From Methylovirgula sp. (GTDB lineage Bacteria > Pseudomonadota > Alphaproteobacteria > Rhizobiales > Beijerinckiaceae), in NCBI GenBank assembly GCA_030038595.1, contig JASHSW010000191.1, positions 1-7,259 on the forward strand: 7,259 nucleotides of DNA, in the 5' to 3' direction. Under the pieces are notes generated by a model that was given only the letters and a program-made list of their open reading frames with translations, ran no database searches and was not told the origin of the DNA. Numbering within the stretch: position 1 is the first letter of the stretch; each line of letters starts with the position of its first letter. Positions 1 to 5,879 of this stretch are shown piece by piece. The translations under genes were made by a program, and so were the position numbers.

Positions 1-60
1 AATTCGCTTCGCCACTTTCCTGATGACGGTCGAATCGTCAACGACCAACACCTGTTTCAT
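1..60 (-). CDS. cheY: CheY-type response regulator, N-terminal fragment cut by the window edge
   Basis: Only the first 20 codons are present, starting at the ATG at 60-58 and running off the left edge. The translation contains VLVVDDST followed by VIRKVAKRI, which is the first beta strand of a receiver domain with the paired acidic residues (D8, D9) that bind Mg2+, then the start of helix 1. A GGGAG ribosome binding site lies at 71-67, six bases before the start. It follows cheW by 44 bp on the same strand, so it is probably the third gene of the cheA-cheW-cheY operon. In that setting it should be the single-domain regulator that receives phosphate from CheA and acts on the flagellar motor. 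The phosphoacceptor Asp and switch residues lie outside the window, so a stand-alone CheY is inferred from gene order; a longer receiver protein cannot be excluded. Confidence 0.8.
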   Translation of the reverse strand, partial: MKQVLVVDDSTVIRKVAKRI

Positions 61-104
61 GTCCAACTCCCACGTCTTGCCGCACCCGGTTTCATCGCCC
101 CTCG

Positions 105-599
105 CTAAACACGCCTCTGGAAATCGAAAAGACATCCGACGTTGAGCATGGAAAGAATCCCTTGATCGAGGCGGTAGACGGCTTCGGTCAGCTTCGCCCT
201 GTGTTGATCGAGATGCGGCGGCAGCGCAATCTGCGTCTGTGGATTGAGGAATATGACATCGCCGACTTCATCAACGATTAACGCGAAATTTTCGCCGCGA
301 TACTCCATGCCTATGGCCAGCGCCGATTTCGCCGGTTGCGCGTCCGGCATCTGCAGCCGGCGACGCAGGCTGACGGCGGTAACGATCTTGCCGCGCAGAT
401 TGACGAGGCCGACGATCTCCTGTGGACCGAGCGGCACCGGCGTCACGGCTTCGATCTGGAAGATCGTCTGAACACAATCGACTGCCAGGCCGAATGCCTC
501 GCCGCCGACGTAGACGATGAAGCAGTGCGTTTCCTTGTCGCCGTGCAGCGCGCGGCTGTCGACGGTCTCCGATTCTACGCGAAGCGCGTTGCGATTCAT
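105..599 (-). CDS. cheW: Chemotaxis coupling protein CheW
   Basis: CheW is a cytoplasmic adaptor that links chemoreceptor tips to the CheA kinase in the signalling array. The 164-residue product is the usual length for a single CheW domain. Visible hallmarks are the FIVYVGGEAFGLAVD strand near residues 27-41, the GLVNLRGKIVTAVSLRRRL core at 64-82 and the LIVDEVGDV segment at 108-115. The open frame extends upstream to 716, but the ATG at 599 was chosen because it overlaps the cheA stop as ATGA, has a GGAG seven bases upstream, and begins just before the CheW fold; the extra 39 residues would be cheA sequence read in another frame. The overlap implies translational coupling to cheA. The core has Ser where many CheW proteins have Asp before the LRxR segment, a modest variation. 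It is followed by cheY. Confidence 0.93.
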   Translation of the reverse strand: MNRNALRVESETVDSRALHGDKETHCFIVYVGGEAFGLAVDCVQTIFQIEAVTPVPLGPQEIVGLVNLRGKIVTAVSLRRRLQMPDAQPAKSALAIGMEYRGENFALIVDEVGDVIFLNPQTQIALPPHLDQHRAKLTEAVYRLDQGILSMLNVGCLFDFQRRV

Positions 600-3184
600 G
601 CAGCGGCTCCAATAATGCTCGATTCCAGATCGTGCTTGTTGAGATGATGGCTTTCGAGAATCCGGCTCAGCATCTCGAGCAGGGCCGGGCGATCGAATTT
701 GCCGACGGCGCCGCACATGCCGCTCTCAGCCGCCGCTTGCACGACGCTCGGCGCGGCGTGCGCGGCGAGCGCGATCACCGGCAGGCTGGCGCGCCGCGAA
801 TCGCTGTGCAGCTGGTGCGCGAGCGCATAGCCGCTCATATTGGGCATGTCGGTATCGGTTACTACGGCGTCGAAATGCGCGCCCCTGTCGAACAGGGCGA
901 GCGCGTCCTCTCCGGAGCCGGCGGTCGTCACCCGATACCCCGCGGCGATCAGCAGCGGCGCCAACATGTCGCGGAAGAACGGTTTGTCGTCGACGAGCAA
1001 GATCCAGAACTGATTTGCGAAGCCGCGGGAATAGGCGTTCGGCCTACCGATGCGCATAAAATGCGTCGCGTCGAGGATCTCCACGACAGCGCCGCGAATT
1101 TCCGCGGTTCCGATGACGCTCGAGGATACGCCGGCGATTTGCACGTCAAGGCGGGCTTCGACAACGTCGACGATTTCTTCGATGAGCAGGCCCATGCTTT
1201 CGCCGCCGATGCCGAGCACCAGCACCGGGTTGTCGTCCTCCGACAACGCCTGGTCGGCCGGAATAAGCGGTACCAGCGGCATGATCTGCTGGTGGTGCTG
1301 CATGACAAAGTTGCCGTCCGATTGACGAATCTCCGAGGCGGGAACGCATTCGATGCGGGCGACGAGCGACAGCGGCAGCGCCTTCAGCGCGCCGGGGCCG
1401 GCGCGGAATAGAATGAAGCGGGTGTTTTCCTCCGCCGGGACATACGTTTCGACGGTGCGCCCGACCGTATAGTCGCTGGCGCGCTCGAAGCCGATACGGC
1501 CGGCAATTCCGGTAGGGTCGAGGATCAATACCACCGAGCCATCGCCGAGAATCGTATGGCCGGAAAAGACTTCGAGGTGGGCGAGCGACGCGCTGAGCGG
1601 CTTTACGACAATTTCCTGGACATCGGTCACGGCATCGACGATGATTCCGAAGACGCGCGAGCTGACGCGCATCACGATCACAAGCGCGCCGTTGTCCACT
1701 CCCTTGGCTTCGAGATCGAGCACCTGTTCGAGATCGGCGACCGGCAGGACTTCGTCGCGCAGCCGCAAGACCAGGCTGCCCTGAACCCTTTCCAGAGAAT
1801 GGCCGCTGTCCGAATCGATCCGAACGGCTTCGATGACCGAATGCTGCGGCAGCGCGAAATGATGGCCGCGCACCTCTAGGATCAGGGCAGGGGCGATCGC
1901 CAAGGTAAGCGGGATCTTGAGAGAGAAACGCGTGCCCTTCCCGGCCGTGGTCGTAACCGAAATCGATCCGCCGATCGACTCGATGTTATCGCGCACAATG
2001 TCCATGCCGATGCCGCGACCCGAAATGCTTGTGACGCTTGGCGATGTCGAGAAGCCCGGCGCGAAGATGAACCGCCCGATCTCGTCGTCCGACAAATTCT
2101 TCGCCTCGGCCGCATTTACTAGACCTTTGGCTTGCGCCTTGTAGCGGATGCGTTCGAGGTCGAGACCTCGCCCATCATCGGAAACGTCGATGGTGATATA
2201 GCCCGCCTCGTGCGTGGCGTTGACTTTGATCGTCCCCTCCTCGGGCTTGCCGAGCGCAAGACGCTTGTCGGGCGACTCGATTCCGTGGTCGGCGCAATTG
2301 CGCAGCAAATGGGTCAATGGATCGCGGATGAGTTCGACGAGTTGGCGATCGAGCTCCGTGTCGGCGCCCTCCGTGACGAGGTACAGTTTCTTCTTGAGGT
2401 CGACGGCGAGTTCGCGCACCAGGCGCGGCAGGCTGGCGAATAGACGGCCGAGCGGCTGCATGCGGGCGCGCATGACCGCGTCTTGAAGGTCGGTCGTAAG
2501 ACTCGAAAGCCTTTGCAGCGGCGCTTTGACGGTCGCATCCTCGTGGTGACGGGTAATTTCCAAAAGCTGGTTGCGGGTGAGGACCAGCTCGGAGACGAGG
2601 ATCATGATCCGCTCGAGCGCACCGACCGTGACGCGAATGGTCTCCGCCCGATTCGACGCCGTCCGGGTTGCAGTCGATCGCATAGGGGAAGCGGCGATTT
2701 CGACGGATCCAGAGCCCGTCGCCGTTTCCGCCAAGGGCGCCGTTTCCGCCGAAGCCGCCGGCGCGGTTGGGGCCGGCACTTCCTCGGTAGCTTCGGCGGG
2801 CGGCGATGCGGAGGAATTGAGGTTGGCCTGTAACGCCTCAATCAAGGCATTGTCGTCGCCCTCCGGTTCGGAAGCGGTATTTGCAAGCCAAGCCAGAATG
2901 AACTTTACCCGATCGACGGTGGTCAGGATGAGCGATACCGTTTCCGGCGTTGCCGGAGCGCCGTCCCGCAACCTGCCGATTAACGATTCGGTGACGTGGG
3001 TCAGCTGTTCGAGACGCGTCAAGCCGAGGAAACCGCAGGTTCCCTTGATCGTATGGAATAGGCGGAAGATTTTGCCGATCGCACCGCCATTCGAAGGGTC
3101 GCGCTCGAACAGAACAAGCTGTTCGCCGGCCGCATCGATGTGCTCGCTCGTCTCGGCCAGGAAATCGTTGAGTAGTTCGTCCAT
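596..3184 (-). CDS. cheA: Hybrid chemotaxis histidine kinase CheA with two CheW-like domains and a C-terminal receiver
   Basis: CheA autophosphorylates in response to receptors and passes phosphate to CheY and CheB. The 862 residues divide as follows. The P1/HPt domain (1-110) has phospho-His H44 in HTIKGTCGFLG. A 70-residue Ala/Pro/Thr/Glu-rich linker (about 112-180) stands where P2 would be. P3 dimerisation helices lie at about 181-245. The P4 kinase (about 248-428) has N box N296 in RNCADHGIE, G1 DDGRG at 336-340 and G2 GRGIGMD at 389-395. P5 CheW-like regulatory domain is about 429-565 and a second CheW-like domain about 586-712. The receiver (about 726-845) has D732/D733, phosphoacceptor D777 and K829. 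The switch Thr/Ser position is Ala807. The start is secure because MDELLNDFL is the usual CheA N-terminus, although the GGAG is only two bases away. It lies 137 bp downstream of chpT and overlaps cheW. Hybrid CheA followed by cheW and cheY matches the Azospirillum and Rhodospirillum Che1-type operons. Confidence 0.95.
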   Translation of the reverse strand: MDELLNDFLAETSEHIDAAGEQLVLFERDPSNGGAIGKIFRLFHTIKGTCGFLGLTRLEQLTHVTESLIGRLRDGAPATPETVSLILTTVDRVKFILAWLANTASEPEGDDNALIEALQANLNSSASPPAEATEEVPAPTAPAASAETAPLAETATGSGSVEIAASPMRSTATRTASNRAETIRVTVGALERIMILVSELVLTRNQLLEITRHHEDATVKAPLQRLSSLTTDLQDAVMRARMQPLGRLFASLPRLVRELAVDLKKKLYLVTEGADTELDRQLVELIRDPLTHLLRNCADHGIESPDKRLALGKPEEGTIKVNATHEAGYITIDVSDDGRGLDLERIRYKAQAKGLVNAAEAKNLSDDEIGRFIFAPGFSTSPSVTSISGRGIGMDIVRDNIESIGGSISVTTTAGKGTRFSLKIPLTLAIAPALILEVRGHHFALPQHSVIEAVRIDSDSGHSLERVQGSLVLRLRDEVLPVADLEQVLDLEAKGVDNGALVIVMRVSSRVFGIIVDAVTDVQEIVVKPLSASLAHLEVFSGHTILGDGSVVLILDPTGIAGRIGFERASDYTVGRTVETYVPAEENTRFILFRAGPGALKALPLSLVARIECVPASEIRQSDGNFVMQHHQQIMPLVPLIPADQALSEDDNPVLVLGIGGESMGLLIEEIVDVVEARLDVQIAGVSSSVIGTAEIRGAVVEILDATHFMRIGRPNAYSRGFANQFWILLVDDKPFFRDMLAPLLIAAGYRVTTAGSGEDALALFDRGAHFDAVVTDTDMPNMSGYALAHQLHSDSRRASLPVIALAAHAAPSVVQAAAESGMCGAVGKFDRPALLEMLSRILESHHLNKHDLESSIIGAAA
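607..610 (-). promoter_or_regulatory. Ribosome binding site that sets the cheW start
   Basis: GGAG, read on the minus strand inside the last codons of cheA, sits seven bases before the ATG at 599. It supports the short 164-residue CheW over the longer frame that begins at 716. Confidence 0.6.
2721..2750. repeat. In-frame 12-bp direct repeat in the cheA linker
   Basis: GCCGTTTCCGCC occurs at 2721-2732 and again at 2739-2750, a period of 18 bases or six codons. On the coding strand it gives the repeated AETA tetrapeptide near residues 146-155 of CheA, in the Ala/Pro-rich linker between P1 and P3. This looks like local slippage in a flexible, poorly constrained segment. Confidence 0.6.
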
Positions 3185-3196
3185 GGCTCCGCCCGG

Positions 3197-3216
3197 GCGA
3201 CCGTTGCGACGGTCGC
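3197..3216 (-). repeat. Perfect inverted repeat (hairpin) in the cheA leader
   Basis: GCGACCGT and ACGGTCGC form a perfect 8-bp GC-rich stem around a 4-base loop. It lies 12 bases before the cheA ATG and about six from its GGAG. No T-run follows in either direction, so it does not look like an intrinsic terminator. It could influence access to the ribosome binding site or be an operator; the sequence cannot tell which. Confidence 0.55.
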
Positions 3217-3243
3217 ACCCGGCCCGGACTATCGCGCCGATCC

Positions 3244-3259
3244 GTTAAGGAGCCTTGAA
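3244..3259 (-). promoter_or_regulatory. CtrA-like binding site upstream of cheA
   Basis: On the minus strand this reads TTCA, seven bases, then TTAAC. It matches the alphaproteobacterial CtrA consensus TTAA-N7-TTAAC with one mismatch. It is about 60-75 bases before the cheA start. A second TTAAC half-site in the same orientation lies 25 bases further upstream at 3269-3273. CtrA or its orthologues control motility and chemotaxis genes in many alphaproteobacteria, so CtrA input at this promoter is plausible. It is inferred from sequence only. Confidence 0.42.
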
Positions 3260-3321
3260 CCGAAAGCCGTTAAGAATTTTGGAAAAAGCGAACGATTTGA
3301 ACCTTTAGCCGAACGGCTCGA

Positions 3322-3987
3322 TCACGCCGAAGCGAGCGCGCCCGCGGTCGCTGGACAGGCTTCGAGCCGTACCAAATCGGCGCTGGCCGCGACGTTCAAC
3401 GTCAGTTTCGCGGCGCGCGCGATAAGCCCGGTGTAGTAGGCCTGGATTCCCTGCGCGTCGATGCGATCGTCGTCCGGCGTGCCGGCGAGAAGTTGCGGCA
3501 CGTGGCTGGCAAGTCGCGCGTTTGCGCCCTTTGCTTCCACTTCGATACGGGTGATCGTTTCGGCCCCGCTGACCTTCACCGAAATGATCCCGCCGCGCGG
3601 GATCGCCGCGGCGGCGATCAGGCAGAGGTTTAAGACGAGCTTTACTTTATCCTTCGGCATCAAAACGCGCGGCACGTCCCATTCGAGCCGAGTACGTTCG
3701 TCGGCAAACAGACCGCGCGCGACTTGCTCCGCATCGCCTGTGTCGATCGCGGCGCCCGCCGAGCCCGCCGCGCCGAATGCAAGCCGGCTGAACTGAAGGC
3801 GCGCCGAAGCGGTGCGTGCGCTCTTCTTGACGAGATCGAGCGCAAAGCCGCGCATTTCGGCGTCTTTTTCTTCGTCGAGCACTTCGAGCCCATTGACGAT
3901 CGCCCCCACCGGACTGATGACGTCGTGACAAACCCGCGAGCATAAAAGCGCTGCGAGATCGAGAGGACCAAGCGCAAAATCCGTCAT
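3322..3987 (-). CDS. chpT: Histidine phosphotransferase ChpT (CckA-ChpT-CtrA relay)
   Basis: ChpT is the cytoplasmic dimeric phosphotransferase that carries phosphate from the CckA receiver to the response regulators CtrA and CpdR, controlling the alphaproteobacterial cell cycle. The 221-residue product has the family's length and signature. The dimerisation/phosphotransfer helices (about 10-75) contain SRVCHDVISPVGAI, with the phosphorylated His at residue 21. A degenerate ATPase-like domain follows (about 85-212), including MPKDKVKLVLNLCLIAA at 110-126; it lacks the N and G boxes of an active kinase, as expected for ChpT. The ATG at 3987 is preceded by AAAGGGG at 4000-3994. The gene sits 137 bp upstream of cheA on the same strand and diverges from cysQ. 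In Brucella chpT also lies beside the DUF1134 gene eipA, to my recollection, which agrees with eipA lying nearby here. Confidence 0.9.
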   Translation of the reverse strand: MTDFALGPLDLAALLCSRVCHDVISPVGAIVNGLEVLDEEKDAEMRGFALDLVKKSARTASARLQFSRLAFGAAGSAGAAIDTGDAEQVARGLFADERTRLEWDVPRVLMPKDKVKLVLNLCLIAAAAIPRGGIISVKVSGAETITRIEVEAKGANARLASHVPQLLAGTPDDDRIDAQGIQAYYTGLIARAAKLTLNVAASADLVRLEACPATAGALASA

Positions 3988-4026
3988 GTTCTACCCCTTT
4001 CGGCCGATCGAAAGCGCACCGCGCGA

Positions 4027-4045
4027 GCCCGGATAGATTCCGGGC
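4027..4045 (-). repeat. Perfect inverted repeat in the chpT upstream region
   Basis: GCCCGGA and TCCGGGC form a perfect 7-bp stem around a 5-base loop, 40 bases before the chpT start. It is in the 282-bp divergent region between chpT and cysQ. No T-run follows on either strand. It may be a leader hairpin of chpT or an operator. The rest of the region holds a lone TTAA at 4119-4122 with only poor partner half-sites, and no convincing sigma-70 promoter on either strand. Confidence 0.5.
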
Positions 4046-4269
4046 CAGCTGGAGCTGCGGCAAATGCGACTCGCTGCAATGCAGCACACGCCGACCCGGA
4101 AATTCTACAAAGAAGTTCTTAAGACGCGCCGAATCACGGAGGAATCATCGCCGCATTCTGGTTACATTTCACTCTGGACATTTGCAAACTGGCGCCGGGC
4201 CGCGACGCGAGACTTGCAACAAACCCTGAATTGCCGCATGCAGGACGCCGGCCGCGTCGCTGGAATCCC

Positions 4270-5127
4270 ATGCCTGTCAAAGTCAGTGAAAAGCCCCATC
4301 GCCTCAGCCTAGATTACGAGGCCATCGCGGAAATTTTCGCGGAGCTTGCGGTCGTTGCCGGAGCGGCCGTCATGGGCTTCTACAAAAATGAGAGCCACGT
4401 GCATGCGAAGGCCGACAAGAGTCCGGTCTGCGATGCCGATGTAGCCGGCGAGGCGGTCATTCTGGAGGGTCTCGCCACACGGCTTCCCGATCTGCCGGTG
4501 ATCTCCGAAGAATCTGCCAATTTCGCCACGGCGCGGCTGGGCGAGGCCTTCATCCTCGTCGATCCGGTCGACGGAACGCGCGAATTTCTCGCCGGCAAGG
4601 GGGAGTTTACCGTCAACATCGGGCTGGTCGTAGGGGGCGAGCCGAAGGCCGGTGCCGTCTACGCGCCGGCGCTCGAACGGCTCTGGATGGCAGGCGCAGC
4701 GCCGGTTTCCTTTCCGATTTCGCCAGGAGCCAAATTGCCGCCGCCCGAACGGCGCCGGCCGATCCATATTCGCCGTCCCGATGCCGACGGTCTCATCGCG
4801 CTGACGAGCTGGTCGCATACCGATCCGCGGACTTCGACGTTCCTTGCCAAATTGCCGGTGAAAGAACGCCGGATGATCGGCTCTTCGCTGAAATTCTGCG
4901 CGATCGCCGACGGCTCGGCCGACATCTATCCGCGTTTCGGAGCGACCATGGAATGGGACACCGCGGCCGGCGATGCGGTTCTGCGCGCCGCCGGCGGCAT
5001 CGTGCTTGGCCGTGACGGCCAGCCGCTGCGCTACGGCAAAACGTCGAGCAAGTTCATGAACGGCTCCTTCGTCGCCTGGGGCGACCGCGCCGCCGTGCCG
5101 GCCCATCTCGGCGCAAGATTGGCGTAA
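4270..5127 (+). CDS. cysQ: 3'(2'),5'-bisphosphate nucleotidase CysQ (inositol monophosphatase superfamily)
   Basis: CysQ removes the 3' phosphate from PAP (and PAPS), the by-product of sulfate activation and sulfotransfer, releasing AMP in the cytoplasm; it is Mg2+-dependent and Li+-sensitive in the family. The 285-residue product has the metal-site motifs: SEES with Glu80/Glu81, DPVDGTREF with D98 and D101, and WDTAAGDAVLRAAGG with D230. The GSSLKFCAIADGSADIYPR stretch near 204-222 is typical of CysQ rather than other inositol monophosphatase relatives. The frame is open from a TTG at 4231, but the ATG at 4270 was preferred since it gives the usual family length and the extra 13 residues look non-conserved; neither start has a strong ribosome binding site (only GGA at 4262-4264). 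It diverges from chpT and precedes eipA by 62 bp. Confidence 0.92.
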   Translation: MPVKVSEKPHRLSLDYEAIAEIFAELAVVAGAAVMGFYKNESHVHAKADKSPVCDADVAGEAVILEGLATRLPDLPVISEESANFATARLGEAFILVDPVDGTREFLAGKGEFTVNIGLVVGGEPKAGAVYAPALERLWMAGAAPVSFPISPGAKLPPPERRRPIHIRRPDADGLIALTSWSHTDPRTSTFLAKLPVKERRMIGSSLKFCAIADGSADIYPRFGATMEWDTAAGDAVLRAAGGIVLGRDGQPLRYGKTSSKFMNGSFVAWGDRAAVPAHLGARLA

Positions 5128-5142
5128 TCTTCCCTTAACCAT
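5124..5142 (+). promoter_or_regulatory. CtrA-like binding site upstream of eipA
   Basis: GTAA, seven bases, then TTAACCAT. The first nine informative positions match TTAA-N7-TTAAC with one mismatch, and TTAACCAT at 5135-5142 is itself the CtrA half-site described in Caulobacter. The left half overlaps the cysQ stop codon, and the box ends 47 bases before the eipA start. eipA is reported as a direct CtrA target in Brucella, which strengthens the call. No clear -35/-10 pair is visible alongside it. Confidence 0.5.
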
Positions 5143-5179
5143 AGGCGCCGAGACTCGCGGTTCAACACGCGCGAAATCC

Positions 5180-5184
5180 GGAGG
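5180..5184 (+). promoter_or_regulatory. Strong ribosome binding site of eipA
   Basis: GGAGG ends five bases before the ATG at 5190. It favours this ATG over the TTG immediately upstream at 5187, and is the strongest Shine-Dalgarno sequence in the window. Confidence 0.75.
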
Positions 5185-5189
5185 CGTTG

Positions 5190-5780
5190 ATGCGCGCATA
5201 TTCGCGTCGAGAGATTGCAGTGCGGCTGGCGCTCGCCGCCGCGGCGGCGGGTGCCGCCTGGCCGGGCGCCGCGCTTGCCACCACCGAACAGCAGCCGAGC
5301 CAGTTCAGCGGCGACGAGCTGATCCGCGCCGGCCATCACTTCTTCGGGACCATCTCGCGAGGGCTCGCCGAGATCGTCCAAGCCGCAACCCGGCGCTGGG
5401 GCCAGCCGAACGGCTATATTCTCGGCCAGGAGGCGAGCGGCGCCTTCATCGGCGGGCTGCGCTACGGCGAGGGCATGATTTACACGCGCAACGCCGGCGA
5501 CCGCAAAGTCTTCTGGCAAGGGCCGTCGCTCGGCTTCGACGCCGGTGCCGACGGCGACCGCACCATGATGCTGGTCTATGGCTTGCCTTCGGTCGGCGCG
5601 GTCTTCCGCCGCTTCGGCGGCGTCGACGGCTCTGCCTATTTCGTGGGCGGATTTGGGATGACGGCGCTAGCGGCGAACAATATTGTGGTTGTTCCCATCC
5701 GTTCGGGGGTTGGGGCGCGCCTCGGCCTCAATCTCGGCTATTTGAAGTTTACGTCGCGCCCCACCTGGAACCCGTTTTGA
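5190..5780 (+). CDS. eipA: DUF1134 family periplasmic protein, EipA-like envelope integrity factor
   Basis: The 196-residue product is a secreted DUF1134 protein. In Brucella the family member EipA is a small periplasmic beta-barrel protein needed for envelope stress resistance and virulence, and is controlled by CtrA; its molecular activity is unknown. Residues 1-30 form a signal peptide: SRREIAVRLAL, an Ala-rich hydrophobic core and an ALA cleavage site before TTEQ. The twin Arg preceded by Ser resembles a Tat signal, though Glu-Ile replaces the usual x-Phe. The mature part (about 40-196) is the DUF1134 domain: GDELIRAGHHFFG, then Gly-rich strands such as GAFIGGLRYGEG, a YGLPSVG motif and a conserved end GLNLGYLKFT. 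The gene is 62 bp after cysQ with its own strong ribosome binding site and a CtrA-like box, so it could be expressed separately. The homology is recognised by eye; function is inferred from Brucella. Confidence 0.88.
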   Translation: MRAYSRREIAVRLALAAAAAGAAWPGAALATTEQQPSQFSGDELIRAGHHFFGTISRGLAEIVQAATRRWGQPNGYILGQEASGAFIGGLRYGEGMIYTRNAGDRKVFWQGPSLGFDAGADGDRTMMLVYGLPSVGAVFRRFGGVDGSAYFVGGFGMTALAANNIVVVPIRSGVGARLGLNLGYLKFTSRPTWNPF

Positions 5781-5787
5781 CGGCGGC

Positions 5788-5828
5788 CTGAGGCAAATCT
5801 ATCCCGCTACACAGAATTTTGCTCTCAG
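5788..5828. repeat. Imperfect inverted repeat downstream of eipA
   Basis: CTGAGGCAA at 5788-5796 pairs with TTGCTCTCAG at 5819-5828, nine base pairs with one bulged T, across a 22-base loop. It begins eight bases after the eipA stop, so a weak terminator is possible, but no T-run follows the second arm. It lies in the 99-bp gap before the coiled-coil gene. A poor promoter-like pair (TTGCTC at 5819 and CATAGT at 5842, 17 bases apart) overlaps it. Confidence 0.25.
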
Positions 5829-5879
5829 CGTGCTTAAATGCCATAGTTGCCGGCGAAAGTACCGGATGAGCAGAGCCGC

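Noticed and set aside
600..716. N-terminal extension of CheW to the start at 716
   Set aside because: The 39 extra residues are Arg/Ser-rich, overlap cheA in another frame and precede a better ATG with a Shine-Dalgarno and an ATGA overlap.
632..1411. 259-codon plus-strand frame opposite the CheA receiver
   Set aside because: It is Arg/Ala/Asp-rich shadow coding on the reverse of well-conserved CheW-like and receiver domains.
2571..3248. 225-codon plus-strand frame opposite the N-terminus of cheA
   Set aside because: It is Ser/Arg/Ala-rich with no domain, and lies opposite the HPt and linker regions of an unmistakable CheA.
3307..3318. AGCCG-AA-CGGCT hairpin as a terminator for chpT
   Set aside because: The stem is short with a 2-base gap, and the following minus-strand sequence (TAAAGGTTC) is not a T-run. 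The TTTTT further on is too distant.
4108..4122. CtrA site between chpT and cysQ (CAAA-N7-TTAA)
   Set aside because: One half-site has two mismatches in either orientation and the C after TTAA is missing; too weak to annotate, though worth including in a matrix scan.
4309..5199. 296-codon minus-strand open frame opposite cysQ
   Set aside because: cysQ on the plus strand carries all inositol monophosphatase superfamily motifs, so the antisense frame is a composition effect. The product has no recognisable fold.
5819..5847. Sigma-70 promoter for the coiled-coil gene (TTGCTC, 17 bases, CATAGT)
   Set aside because: Spacing is good but both hexamers match poorly, and the inverted repeat overlapping it confuses the reading.
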